This document shows, piece after piece, positions 1 to 12,870 of a DNA stretch of 40,195 nt (position 1 is its first letter; the number at the start of each line of letters is the position of its first letter). The notes beneath the pieces are model-generated. The model was not told where the DNA came from and made no database searches. It worked only from the letters and a program-made list of their open reading frames with translations. The translations under genes and the position numbers were made by a program. The stretch spans positions 1-40,195 of the forward strand of contig MU657175.1 in assembly GCA_026770575.1 (NCBI GenBank). The letters are read 5' to 3'. Source of the stretch: Pelagophyceae sp. CCMP2097 (lineage: Eukaryota > Sar > Pelagophyceae).

Positions 1-1230
1 TCTCCAAAGGAACCGCCCAAGCGACCATCCGATGAAGCGTCAGGGGGACCATCCAAGCGACCGTCCGAGGGCCCGTCCGAGGAATCGCCCAGAAAAACGC
101 AGAGGGGCCGGAGTCAAGGAGACGGCAGCCGAGCGACCGCCCAAGGGGCCGTCCGAGGGATCCTACATGGGACTGCCACTGAGGGCTCGTCGAGGGACCG
201 TCCAAGGAACTCTCCAAAGGAACCGCCCAAGCGACCATCCGCCGAGGGAGCGTCAGAGGGACCATCCAAGCGATCGTCCGAGGGCCCGTCCGAGGGATCC
301 CCCAGAGTGGCCGCAGTCGAGGAGACGGCAGCCAAGCGACCGCCCAAGGGGCCGTCCGGGGGATACTACACGGGACTGCCGCAGAGGGACCGTCGAAGGA
401 CCGTTCAAAGAACCGGTCGATGGGACCGTCAAAGGGACCGTCCACTGAACCGTCGCAGAGGGACCGTCCGAGGGACCGCCCAAGGGATCGTCCAATGAAC
501 AGTCCAAAGGAAGTGTCCAAAGGTCCGCCCAACGGACCGTCGCAGGGTCCGTCCGAGGGCCCGCCTATGGGACGTCGAAGAGGGGCCGCAGTCTCTGCGG
601 CCGTCCAAACGACTGTCCCATGGACCGTTCACGAACCGTCGCAGAGGGATCGTCGAGAGACCATCCAAGCGACCGTCCGAGGGACCGCCCGAGGGACCGT
701 CCGAGGGGCCGTCCGAGCGACTGTCCGAGGGCCCGTCCAGGGGACGTCGCAGAGGGGCTGCAGTCGATGGGCCGGTAGCCGATTGACCGTCCAAGGGACT
801 GTCGAGAAACCGCCAATCAAAGCGACTGTCACAGATGGCCCGTCGAAGGACCCTCAAAGGAACTGTCCAAAGGAATCGTCCAAGGGACCGCCCAAGCGAC
901 CGTCCGAGAGGTCGTCCGAGCCTCTCGAGGGGCCGTCTCAAGGCACCGTTTCGAATAGCCGTCTTCAAGTGTCATTTCGAGGCACCGTCCCGAGGGACTT
1001 TCTTAAGGCGCCGTTTCGAATGGCCGTCTCCAGGGGCCATCTCAAGGCGCCGTTTCGAATGGCCGTCTCCAGGCACCGTCTCGAGAGGCCATCTCCAGGG
1101 GCCGTCTCAAGGCGCCGTTTCGAATGGCCGTCGAAAAGGGCCGTCTCAAGGCGCCGTCTCGAGGGGCCGTCGGAAGGGGCCGTCTCGAGGAGCCGTCTCG
1201 GGGAGCCGGAGATAGCAGCAGCGACGGGTT
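1..1230. repeat. degenerate short-unit repeat block, left end
   Basis: The block is built of imperfect 10-13-bp units whose shared core is CCGTC preceded by GGGAC or GGGGC. Up to about 930 the dominant wording is ggaccgtccgaggg. After that it changes to a form with gaggggccgtctc and gcgccgtttcgaa. Both strands carry several overlapping open frames rich in Pro, Ser, Arg and Gly, as expected of a repeat whose unit is not locked to three bases. No conserved protein is visible. The same families recur inside introns of RUVBL1 and STT3. Confidence 0.85.
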
Positions 1231-1467
1231 TGGGTTTTTGCCCGAATCACGGCCCGGAGGTGCCCGGCCCGACCCCCGCCCGGAGTCCGACGAAGGCCGT
1301 CGGTCCTTTGGAGCGCCCAACCGCCGGCACGCACGCGCGATGCGTTTGGAAGCACACAAAAGCCGGGGCTCGCAAGGTGGCTGAACATGATTAGGTTTAA
1401 GCCGGGGCGGGTGCGCGAAGGGTCGTGCGCACGGAGAGAGGTTGCAGCAGAGAGAGAGTTGGCGCTC

Positions 1468-1560
1468 TCAGGCGAGGAATCCCTCGCTCTTGGCGAATAT
1501 GGCGGCGGACGCTTTGACGTCGAAGAAGAGTTCGTCGATCTCTTCCACTGCAACCTCGAT
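1468..1560 (-). pseudogene. duplicated RUVBL1 C-terminal fragment
   Basis: On the minus strand this reads 30 codons plus TGA, matching the last residues of the RUVBL1 gene at 2919-3010. Both copies contain the ELFFD and KSEGFLA stretches and the stop codon is kept. One codon (Asp after EVA) is deleted and there are three substitutions (Val to Ile, Ala to Val, Leu to Phe). Upstream on the minus strand the frame meets a TAA at once and no acceptor in the right phase is seen, so it is probably a non-functional relic of the segmental duplication. An alternative terminal exon is less likely. Confidence 0.8.
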
Positions 1561-1570
1561 TTATTGACTA

Positions 1571-2650
1571 TTGATAACCGGAGTTTCGAAAAAGACCGTC
1601 GACGGGACCATCGACAGACCGTCGACGGGCCGTCTCCGGGCCCGTCTCTCTGAGACCCTCTACGGCCGCAGAGGCCTACCTCCGGGCCAGCAAATAGACC
1701 GTCGAGGGGCCGTCAAAGGGACCGGTCAAAGGGACCGTCAAATGGACCGTCCATACAACCGTCGCAGAGGGACCGTCCGAGGGACCGCCCAGGGGACCGT
1801 CCAAGGAACAGTCCAAAGAGAGTGTCCAAAGGACCACCCAAGAGAACGTCCGAGGAACCGTCCACGGGGCCGTCGCAGAGGACCCATCGAGGGCCCGTAT
1901 AGAGATAGCTCAAGGGACCGCTCAAGGAACTGTCCAAAAGGGCTGCCCAAAGCCCCGTCCAAGGGACCGTCGCAGGGCCCGTCCGAGGGTCCGCCCGCGG
2001 GGCGTCGCAGTCTCTGCGGCCGTCCAAAGGACCGCCTCGTGGACCGCCCATGGGACCGTCGCAGAGGGATCGTCCGAGGGACCGTCTACGGGATCGTCGC
2101 AGAGGGACCGTCGACGGACCCTCCAAGGGACCCTCCAATGGAACTATCCAAAGGAACTGTCCAAAGGACCGCCCAAGAACCGTCCGAGGAACCGTCGAGG
2201 GACCATCAAAGCGACCGTCTGAGGGTCCGTCCGATCGACCGACCGAGCGACCGTCCGAGGACCCATCCAGGGGACGTCGCAGAGGGGCTACAGACGAGGG
2301 ATCGCCAGCCGAGTGACCGTCCAAGAGACCGTGGAGAAACCGCCGTCCAAGCGACCGTCACAGAGGGCCCGTCGAGAGACCCTCGAAGGAACTGCCCAAA
2401 GGAATCGTCCGAGGGACCGCCCAAGCGACCGTCCGAGGGACCGTCCGGGCCTCTCGAGGGGCCGTCTCAAGGCGTCGTTTCGAATGGCCGTCGAAAAGGG
2501 GTCGTCTTGAGGGATCGTCTCCAGGGACCGTCCCGAGGCGTCGTTTCGAATAGCCGCCTACAGGGGTCATTTCGAGGCACCATCCCGATGAGCCGTCGAA
2601 AGGCGCCGTTTTGAATAGCCTTTTACAGGGGCCGTCTCGAGAAGCCGGAG
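1571..2650. repeat. degenerate short-unit repeat block, second copy
   Basis: This is the same unit family as at the left end. It again passes from ggaccgtccgaggg wording (to about 2450) into gaggggccgtctcaagg wording (about 2455-2640) just before the RUVBL1 3' region. The order of the two wordings is therefore also duplicated. The long frames across it encode Arg/Pro/Ser-rich peptides on both strands and are not credible genes. Confidence 0.85.
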
Positions 2651-2918
2651 GTAGGAGTAGCGGCCCGGGGCCCGGAGTCTGACGGAGCCGTCGGTCCTTT
2701 GGAGCGCCCAACCGTCGGCACGCACGCGCGAAGCGTTTTGAAGCGCATCTCCGCAAAAGCCGGGGCTCTGAACCTTCTGCAGAGCAAGGTGGCTGCACGG
2801 ATGATTAGGTTTAAGCCGAGTGCGCGGAGATAGGTCTATCGCACGGAGAGAGTTTCTTGCGCCGGAGCGGGTGGACGGAGCAAGGTGGCAGTCCACAGAG
2901 AGTTTGTAGATGCGCTTC

Positions 2919-6551
<3,633 letters not shown>

Positions 6552-7191
6552 ATGTCGGCGCATCGCGGCGCCGGCAGCGAAATGCTCGACGGAGGCGGCT
6601 CGCTCGACTCGGGTGATCACGATTCACTCGTTGCCCTCCACGCGCGCATAAACCGCGCCCAGGCCGAGGCGGCCGCGTTCCGAGACGTCGGCCGCGGAGA
6701 TTTGGACGACGTACGTTTGCCAGAAGCGCGGTTCGCGGGAGCCGTTGGTGCATCTTTTGGGTGTCTCGCCCGCGTATCGCGCTGCTTTCAGGACCTCTCG
6801 CTTTTAGGACCTCGAACATGTCTCCAAGCTCCTCCGCCGCACGCGCCAGGACAGACATGCCCAGGCCGCGCGGATTTCGGACCTCGAAAACGCCATCGAA
6901 ACAGAAAGACGACGCGCTGCGGGGCTTGAAGCGGAAGTTACTGCTTCGGCCAAGGTGACGCTTTTCCGACGCTTTTCGCGCCGAGACCGCCTTTATACAC
7001 GCCCTTAGGCGTGCGCGGCGGTCTTGTCCCGCGACGGCGCAATGGCCAAACGGCGCGTGGCGCGCGCCGACGAGTTTGCCAAGAAGCGCGAACACGAAAT
7101 CCGGCGACTTTTGGCCTTTGCGACCAACGAGGCCACTAACGACCTCGACGACGCTTGCAACAGCGCATATGCGGCAAACGCATCGGAGTGA
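6552..7191 (+). CDS. small coiled-coil protein, function unknown
   Basis: Three plus-strand exons, 6552-6710, 6808-6954 and 7009-7191, join in phase 0 to give 162 residues. Donors are GTACGT and GTGACG, and both acceptors end in TAG. The start ATG opens MSAHRGAG; an alternative is the Met ten residues later. Exon 2 is a strongly charged helix (DLEHVSKLLRR, then LENAIETERRR) with hydrophobic residues at coiled-coil spacing. Exon 3 continues as a charged helix (DEFAKKREHEIRRLL) and ends NASE. The stop is followed directly by aataaa (7191-7196), a likely polyadenylation signal. There is no signal peptide or membrane segment. I do not recognise the family; the size would suit a small adaptor or complex subunit. 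It shares a promoter region with RUVBL1. Confidence 0.7.
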
Positions 7192-7204
7192 ATAAATTGG
7201 CCCT

Positions 7205-7405
7205 CTTGCTTGCTTATAATCCACCCTGGGTGGGGCTTTACACCGGAGGGGCCTATGTCAATAAACCTCGAAACGAAGTCAGGCTTCCAGGCCGGAAGGC
7301 CCTTGGCCATGCCTTGGAGCGCGCGTCGCCAGTTTCCCGGGGCGTCTCCTCGCTGAGGTAATGGCCGCCAATAACTTTGGCCCTTCATTCTTGGTCTGGC
7401 CCTCT
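7205..7405 (+). repeat. dispersed element, copy A
   Basis: This sequence matches the reverse complement of about 21285-21490. Landmarks are cttgcttataatccaccctg, gggtggggc, the ttccaggcc...ggaggccc stretch and a shared block around gtctcctc...aggta...aatcactttggc. Identity is moderate (many substitutions). Copy A lies immediately after the polyadenylation signal of the coiled-coil gene. No coding potential is seen, so it is probably a short non-autonomous transposon or SINE. Confidence 0.7.
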
Positions 7406-8074
7406 TTGAATTACATACACACTTTCTTCGGACACCACTCTTCGGGCAGGTTTGCGGGGCTCGTGCGGGGATACCCCTTTCGGTGCCGATTTGTCCAAGC
7501 TTAAGTGGAGAGCAGTCTAACTCCGCCGTTGCGCGTGCGAGGCGCCGTCGCTCGAGGGCGCGCTGATTTGCGTGCGTTGAAGCGGCCTCAGACGTTTGCG
7601 TCGCAGAGGCGTTCGAGGCGCCCGCGACGCCAGCGCGCGCGGTGGCAGTCGCGGAAATCGTGGCTCCACAATCACGTCAAGGGCTCCACCGTCGCCTTGT
7701 TCCTCCGACGTTTGCCCTTTTCCTTTGGCCTTTGCGCGGCGCGGGCCGTCTTAGACTGCGCGCAAAAGGCGCTGCGGAATACTCATCCTCTCGGGCGGCG
7801 CGGCCTAAAAGATGAGTGCACAAACTTGAGGATCCAGCGCAACAAGGAGACCTACTTCTCGGCATTCCTAGCCGCGGTACCGGTAGTGACTGTGAAACCC
7901 AACCTGGGATTTAAACAAATTGTGGATTGCTCAGCGTCTCACAGATCGCGACGGTGGATGAGGGAGACCTACTACACGACTTTTGTGGCAACACAGAGTG
8001 CTCGAGGCCCGCCGACTGCCCTCCTGAAGCGGCAATATGCACCCGACTTTGAGGCATCGAAAGCATGCGCAACT
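7406..8074. other. no supported gene
   Basis: A long plus-strand frame runs through here into the WD40 region, but there it is antisense to WD40 codons and is Arg-rich. A second plus frame at about 7510-7680 is Ala/Val-rich and might be a fragment of an exon, but I see no homology or clean splice structure. Confidence 0.4.
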
Positions 8075-8646
8075 TTAGAGAACGACGCGCCAGAGCCGTG
8101 CCGTGCCATCCTCGCTCGCCGTCGCGAGGCGCTGGCCATCGGGCGAGAACGTACAGCTCGCGACGTAATGAGTGTGCCCCTCGAGCGTCTTCAGAAGCGC
8201 GTCCGTCTCGGCGTCCCAGAGCCGCGCCTTCTTTTCGAGACTCGCCGACACGACGCGCGTGCCGTCGGGCGAGAACGAGCAGCAAAGGATCCAGTTGTTC
8301 TCCTCGAGCGTCGCCTGCAGCGCGCGCGTCGCGGCGTCCCAGAGCCGCGTCGTCTTGCCGCAGCTCGCCGTCACGACGCGCCGTTGGGCGAGAACGCGCA
8401 GCTCACGATGGCGCCGGTGTGCCCTTTGAGCGTCGTCTGTAGCGCGCCCGTGTCAGCGTCCCAGAGCCGCGCCGCGCCGTCGTCGTCCGCCGTCAGGAGG
8501 CGCTTGCCGTCAGGCGAGAACACGCAGCAGTCGAAGGCGGTGTGCCCCTTGAGGATTGCGGTGCCCTTCACAATCCGGTCCTTCCAGATGAGTCTGCGTA
8601 TGACCGGCGCCACGGCTCGCCCAGCTCGAGCGACTCGTGCTGTCAC
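8075..8646 (-). CDS. WD40-repeat protein (3' part), one-base frameshift
   Basis: The minus strand encodes four consecutive WD40 blades. Each has the GH...V.S..FSPDG..L.TAS.D...RLWD pattern: LKGHTAFDCCVFSPDGKRLL, LKGHTGAIVSCAFSPNG, an EENNWILCCSFSPDG blade and LEGHTHYVASCTFSPDG. The last ends ARLWRVVL then TAA. After SCAFSPNGA the frame jumps at about 8374: one missing base separates the 8646-8371 frame from the 8374-8075 frame. This is either a sequencing error or an inactivating mutation. Four blades are too few for a closed propeller unless it dimerises, so N-terminal exons are probably missing. A stretch VLELSDLLALILRLE at about 8680-8720 (-) may be an upstream exon, possibly F-box-like. 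A role as a protein-interaction scaffold follows from the family only. Confidence 0.75.
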
Positions 8647-9270
8647 AAGAGCGCGTTTGGCGATACCTCCAGCCGCAGGATGAGCGCGAGGAGGTCGCTC
8701 AGCTCGAGCACCTAGAGCGCCAGCGCGGCACCGGCGGCAGGTCGCAGCTTGACGTGGTGCGAGGCTTCGTGGGCGGCGTCCATGCTTCTCCGCGCCCCGG
8801 GCAACAGGCCCGGGCAGAGGCCGCGCTGGAGCCGAGGCCTCGCTCGGGAGCCCCGCGGCGCGCCACAGGACTCCTCACGGCGCTCTCAAATTTCACGTGC
8901 ACGGTCGTTTGGGCACGGAATTCATATGTTCACACTAAAGGGACGGAAATAAATAAAAGGAGAGAGAGGAAAATGAAAAGTCATGCAACGGCAATGGGGG
9001 CGGGTGCTGTTTAAACAGGCTCCTGAGCCTCTCCGAAAATATAACGGATCCATTACACAGTGCGGACACTCACCGTTGCCGTGTCGTGAGGGAATGGCGG
9101 CGGCGGCCGGAGCGCCCAAGGCGGCCTGGCTGTCGTGGCGTCGCGGCGGCGGCGGGCTCGGTGAGCCGACGAAACTAGAAAGCGTGTGTTCACGCGCAAC
9201 CTCTTGAATTCCGAAAACCTATCTCTCCAACTAGCCGTGCAAAATCGATAAAAGGGAACATCGCTAAACG
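8647..9270. other. possible 5' exons of the WD40 gene; otherwise nothing clear
   Basis: On the minus strand, MDAAHEASHHVKLRPAAG followed by VLELSDLLALILRLE reads in one frame but is interrupted by a TAG (ending ctctag), which could be a splice acceptor. The splice model is not resolved. An A-rich purine tract lies at about 8938-8982. Confidence 0.3.
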
Positions 9271-9272
9271 TA

Positions 9273-9422
9273 TTACAAGAGCGCGCCGGAGGCACACGGA
9301 GGACCCGACTTCGAGCGAAGGATACAGACAAATCTCATTGCAATGCCCACGTAAATAATTAAAATTATTTAACTAATCGCTAATTTTGCGGCCGACCAGA
9401 TTCGAACCTGTGACCACCTTCT
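9273..9422. repeat. dispersed direct repeat, copy 1
   Basis: About 150 bp beginning attacaagagcgcgccggag and ending in the gaccaccttctt stretch is repeated at 10284-10436 with few differences (for example gaggcac/gaggcaa and gcgaa/gtgcgaa). It contains a short AT-rich palindrome, aataattaaaattatt. Its right part is the tRNA-like segment described separately. Confidence 0.85.
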
Positions 9423-9500
9423 TCGGAGATATCTCCTATCGTGTTGATAGGAAGAGCAAAAGGGATATCGCGTCCCAGTGCTCTGGTCCGCTAGAGACAG
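9386..9500 (-). repeat. tRNA-like segment (SINE head candidate)
   Basis: Read on the minus strand, the segment ends with GGTTCGAATCT inside a T-arm-like sequence, matching the RNA polymerase III B-box consensus except at the last base, followed by cggccgca. Near its start are gcgg, which could pair with the terminal ccgc, and agagcactggg, loosely like an A box. The middle, with inverted arms GGGA/TCCC and AGAGCA/TGCTCT, is too long and irregular for an ordinary tRNA. Related pieces recur at 9939-9999 and 10390-10436. Confidence 0.5.
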
Positions 9501-9517
9501 GGTAAATAAAGAGTCAC

Positions 9518-9907
9518 GACATGCTCCTATATACACACGGCACCCCATCTAAGTGAAACGTAGCTAGTTGCCGGGAATTCCTTTCAATCGTATCGTGCAA
9601 CGCAGGGGCTTGAGATTACGATGAGATCATTCCTGGGCAAGTAGTCTTAATCGTGCACCCGCCGGGGCTCGAACCCGCGACCGTCGGTGCTACGTCCCAC
9701 CCGAAAGGGCTTTCGACATGCTCCTATATACCCACGGCACCCCATCTAAGTGGAACGTAGCTAGTTGCCGGGAATTCCTTTCAATCGTGTCATGCCACGC
9801 GGGGGCTTGAGATTACGATGGGAACATTCTTGGGCAAGTAGTCTTAATCGTGCACCCGCCGGGACTCGAACCCGCGACCATCGGTGCTACGTCCCACCCG
9901 AAAGGGG
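9518..9907 (-). repeat. 197-bp tandem duplication with pol III B-box-like motif
   Basis: Two adjacent copies start at 9518 and 9715 (both gacatgctcctatatac) with roughly 90% or more identity. On the minus strand each carries GGTTCGAGCCC (copy 1) or GGTTCGAGTCC (copy 2, a perfect B-box consensus) within cgcggg...cccgg arms resembling a tRNA T arm, followed by cgggtgcac. A full cloverleaf is not visible, so a tRNA-derived SINE is more likely than a working tRNA. Confidence 0.65.
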
Positions 9908-10090
9908 GCCGATCAGAGTAACGTAAGGCCCGTAACCGGAGATATCTCCTATCGTGTTGATAGGAAGAGCAAAAGGGATATTGCGTCCCAGTGCTCTGAA
10001 CGTTCTATGATGAATCCAATGAGGCTCCTGCTCGACCTCCATTCCCAATTTTCAGCGATCGTATCAACCACCAATCGCCGAATCGGCCGA

Positions 10091-10280
10091 GTTGTTGCCC
10101 TTTTCTTCCCAAAGGTGGAACCTCACGGATTTACCTGTGGACAGACAGACAGAAGGACAGACAGAAGGACAGACAGACGGACAGACAAAATTGCCCCTGG
10201 TAATCCTTCAATCAAAAGACCCGAAGGGCCCTTGCCGTAAAATGATATTGATTAAACGGCAAAGACCCTTTGGGTCCTCA
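10091..10280 (+). repeat. hairpin-ended dispersed repeat, copy 1
   Basis: It matches 11064-11255: cccaaaggtggaacctca, then a run of ggacagac/aggacagac microsatellite, then ttgcccctggtaatccttca, and finally arms gacccgaagggcccttgccg and cggcaaagaccctttgggtc separated by about 18 bp. The hairpin is slightly imperfect in this copy. Confidence 0.8.
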
Positions 10281-10283
10281 ATT

Positions 10284-10436
10284 ACAAGAGCGCGCCGGAG
10301 GCAAACGGAGGACCCGACTTCGTGCGAAGGATACAGACAAATCCCATTGCAATGCCCACGTAAATAATTAAAATTATTTTAATAATCGCTGAATTTTGCG
10401 GCCGACCAGATTCGAGCCTGTGACCACCTTCTTGTT
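10284..10436. repeat. dispersed direct repeat, copy 2
   Basis: Second copy of the 9273-9422 repeat. It is followed by gttctatgatgattccaatg and about 85 bp that also occur at 10003-10100, so the whole interval 9.3-10.5 kb is a mosaic of repeated modules. Confidence 0.85.
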
Positions 10437-10532
10437 CTATGATGATTCCAATGAGGCTCCTGCTCGACCTCCATTCCCAATTGTAGCGATCGCATCAACC
10501 ACCAATCGCCGAATCGGCCGAGTTGCTGCCAG

Positions 10533-11061
10533 GGTCCCGGACACCACTTCAAAATTTTATTAAAACGCCGCGACGAGTGCACTTTCCCGGGCGCAACTTT
10601 GGCGCTCGCCTCGTCGGGTGCAAACGAACCTGTAGAGTCAAGGTTGTGCAACATCCAACAGGTGGAACAGGTGCTGGGAAAGACCGAATTCAAGTCCTTT
10701 TGGCTTAAAAAGGGCCAAAACAACATGTTGTGAGGCGACTAAGCCTTTCGTTTGGTATTTACCTCGGAGGACGTTGTTTGTGCCTCGGTGGCTGGCCGGG
10801 GGCGTGCTCGGCTTAGGTGGCGACGCGCCACCGGCCCTTCGCATTGTATCGCCAAACGTTTAGTCGTCTCACAACATGTTGTTTTGGCCTGTTTTTGGAC
10901 AGATTGGGACTTAAATTCCGCATTTCCTAGCTTGTGTTCTACCTGTTGGATGATGCCCAACCTTGATCGCATGAGTCCGTATGCGCCCAACAAGGCGCGC
11001 GCCAAAGTTGCGCCCGGTAAAAGTGCTCTCGTCGCTCACTTCAATTTTGGTGTCCGGGACC
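10533..11061. repeat. large foldback: two inverted arms of about 210-220 bp
   Basis: The arm 10533-10755 is the approximate reverse complement of 10851-11061, leaving a 95-bp spacer. Shared landmarks in the arms are ggtcccggacacc/gtgtccgggacc, the gcgcaactttggcgc stretch, the cacctgttggat stretch and caacatgttgtgaggcgact. The arms have diverged by substitutions and small indels, so this is an old palindrome. No transposase frame is present. Confidence 0.85.
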
Positions 11062-11063
11062 AT

Positions 11064-11255
11064 TTGCTGCCCTTTCCTCCCAAAGGCGGAACCTCATGGA
11101 TTTACCCGCGGACGGACAGACGGACAGACAGACGGACGGACAGACGGACAGACGGACAGACAAATTGCCCCTGGTAATCCTTCAATCAAAGGACCCGAAG
11201 GGCCCTTGCCGTAAACTGACGTTGATTTAACGGCAAGGACCCTTCGGGTCCTCAA
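11064..11255 (+). repeat. hairpin-ended dispersed repeat, copy 2
   Basis: Second copy of the 10091-10280 module. Here the terminal hairpin is nearly perfect: ggacccgaagggcccttgcc at 11191-11210 pairs with ggcaaggacccttcgggtcc at 11232-11251 with one mismatch. The upstream ggacagac array is longer than in copy 1. Confidence 0.85.
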
Positions 11256-11256
11256 T

Positions 11257-11290
11257 AATGCAATTTCCAATTGAATTGGAATTTGCATTA
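11257..11290. repeat. 34-bp AT-rich palindrome
   Basis: The arms taatgcaatttccaatt and aattggaatttgcatta meet with essentially no loop and one extra base. It sits directly after the 11191-11251 hairpin. Confidence 0.8.
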
Positions 11291-11533
11291 TATGTTTAGC
11301 TATGTTCACTTTAATCAATCAAACAGTCGGCGCGGAGGTTCAGCGACGGCCATTTGCACACGGAGCACTCGAGTTTAAGACGATCTTCACGCTGGCGGAG
11401 TCGGGCCCACAACCTGGATTTTGCGGCATTCTCAAAGCACCCGCGATGTACTCTGCGCTGGTACACTCAGCTTCTCTGGGCCGCTCGTGTGCGGCGAGAT
11501 TGGAATATCGGCTTCAGTGCCCGCGCCCTAAGT

Positions 11534-11643
11534 CGCCCCCAATGATCGCGGGAGGTGCCTCGTTATAAGCAAGGTTACTCGTCTCGTCGAGACAAAAAAT
11601 CTTGCTCATAAGGAGGCACCTGTCGCGATCACTGGGGGGGGCG
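11534..11643. repeat. foldback hairpin with about 40-bp arms
   Basis: Left arm cgcccccaatgatcgcggga... ending gttataagcaag pairs with a right arm starting cttgctcataag and ending gatcactgggggggcg. The loop is about 27 bp and contains the small palindrome gtctcgtcgagac. It could be a solo foldback transposon or a transcribed stem-loop. Confidence 0.8.
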
Positions 11644-11903
11644 TTACGGGGCCCCAAACAGCTCTAGCCCCGTTTTTGCCTCTCAATAAGGGATTTACAA
11701 GATTTGAGTAGGTCCTAAAAATGATTTATTGAGATATTAGCGGCTTTAGTGTGGTGTGTGATTAAGAAAATCCCAATTTCCGACCCGAGAGCGCCGTGGG
11801 AGCACTAACAATCATCGGACCTCAATACGGCCCATAACCCAATGGTGGTACATGATTATTGGACGATGGTCGGGAGGACGCAGCGCGCGCTGTGGTCCGT
11901 TTT

Positions 11904-11972
11904 TATACCACACCCGCTTCACCAGCGCCTTGGGCCGCTCCTCCGAGGCTCCCGTCTGGCGGGTGTGGTATA
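11904..11972. repeat. perfect 14-bp inverted repeat, 41-bp loop
   Basis: tataccacacccgc at 11904-11917 and gcgggtgtggtata at 11959-11972 are exact reverse complements. The function is unknown. Confidence 0.85.
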
Positions 11973-12224
11973 AAGAGCCCCTATGGAGCGCGCACCAGGT
12001 CACTCATTGTCCAACTCGGGCATGAGCGAGTAAACTGCCATTGAATTTGCTATTGAATTTGCGTAAATGCAAGGGTTTGTTTGGCCCGACGATTAGTAGA
12101 GAGGAGGAGATGCGCACGCGGAATTGGAGATCCGTTTCACGAGAGCATCGGTCCGTTCGACCTCCGTGGTGGACTTAAGGGCCGGGCCCATTTTACACTT
12201 GATTCCAAAAAATATGGCTGTTAA

Positions 12225-12870
12225 GACAGCTTCACTTTTTTCAAAAAGCTTTGCAAGCTACTTTTAAAGTTACCAAAATTCTGTATTTGCATTTAAAGTT
12301 GCTTTAAATTAAATGCTCTACTTTTCAAGCTAAACTTTAAAAGTAGAGCCTTAAAAGTTGCTTGGAAGTTTTCCAAGTTGCTTGAAAAGCTCGGAAAGAG
12401 TTCGTTGAATGAGCGTTGAGCGATCGATAGATGAGCGTTAACCCGGCGCGGGCGCGCGACGCGGGCGCGGCGCGGGCGCGCCGCGCGGGCGCGGCCTCTG
12501 GCGGGCGGGGCGGCGCCGATGGTGCCCGCGCCTCCGTCGAGGCGCGGGCCGGTCGCGAGGCCGACGTGCCCCGTCCCGCGCGCCATCTCACCTGGGTGGC
12601 CGAAGGAAAGCGCCCTTGACGCCGCTTCGCGCTCACGTTGAAGCGACAAAAGAAATGCTGAAAAAGTAGCTTGAAAAGCTCCTTGAAAAAAATGAAATTG
12701 TCCCATTCCTTCATCGAGTCTGAATGATCTGAGCGCGCTGGCCGCATCGGCGTCAGAAGGAGATGCACATAGCACAGTCGGCTTGGCTCTTGCTCGTTAA
12801 AGCGTCTTAGGCGACGTTATGCAAATGCGCCAGTCAACTTGAAAAGCTTCTTGAAAAAAGTGAAGCTGTC
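12225..12870. mobile_element. non-autonomous TIR element (about 646 bp)
   Basis: A 27-bp terminal inverted repeat, gacagcttcacttttttcaa plus aaagctt on the left (12225-12251), matches the right end 12844-12870 with one mismatch. The interior holds many aagttgctt/aagcaactt-like submotifs near both ends and a very GC-rich core (12440-12600) with only low-complexity Ala/Arg frames. There is no transposase. A target duplication is not clear; tgtt next to both ends is a weak candidate. Confidence 0.7.

Noticed and set aside
420..2614. Long open frames of 200-350 codons in the left repeat, for example 420-1394 and 1571-2614 (+)
   Set aside because: They occur on both strands and in several frames, encode only Arg/Pro/Ser/Gly repeats and follow the degenerate units. 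No domain or splice evidence.
7505..8683. 392-codon plus-strand frame
   Set aside because: Its right half is exactly antisense to clear WD40 blades, and its composition is Arg/Ala-rich without homology.
9386..9500. Functional tRNA gene
   Set aside because: The B-box is good, but the acceptor pairing is partial, the length is over 100 nt and the anticodon arm is not convincing; copies recur as repeats.
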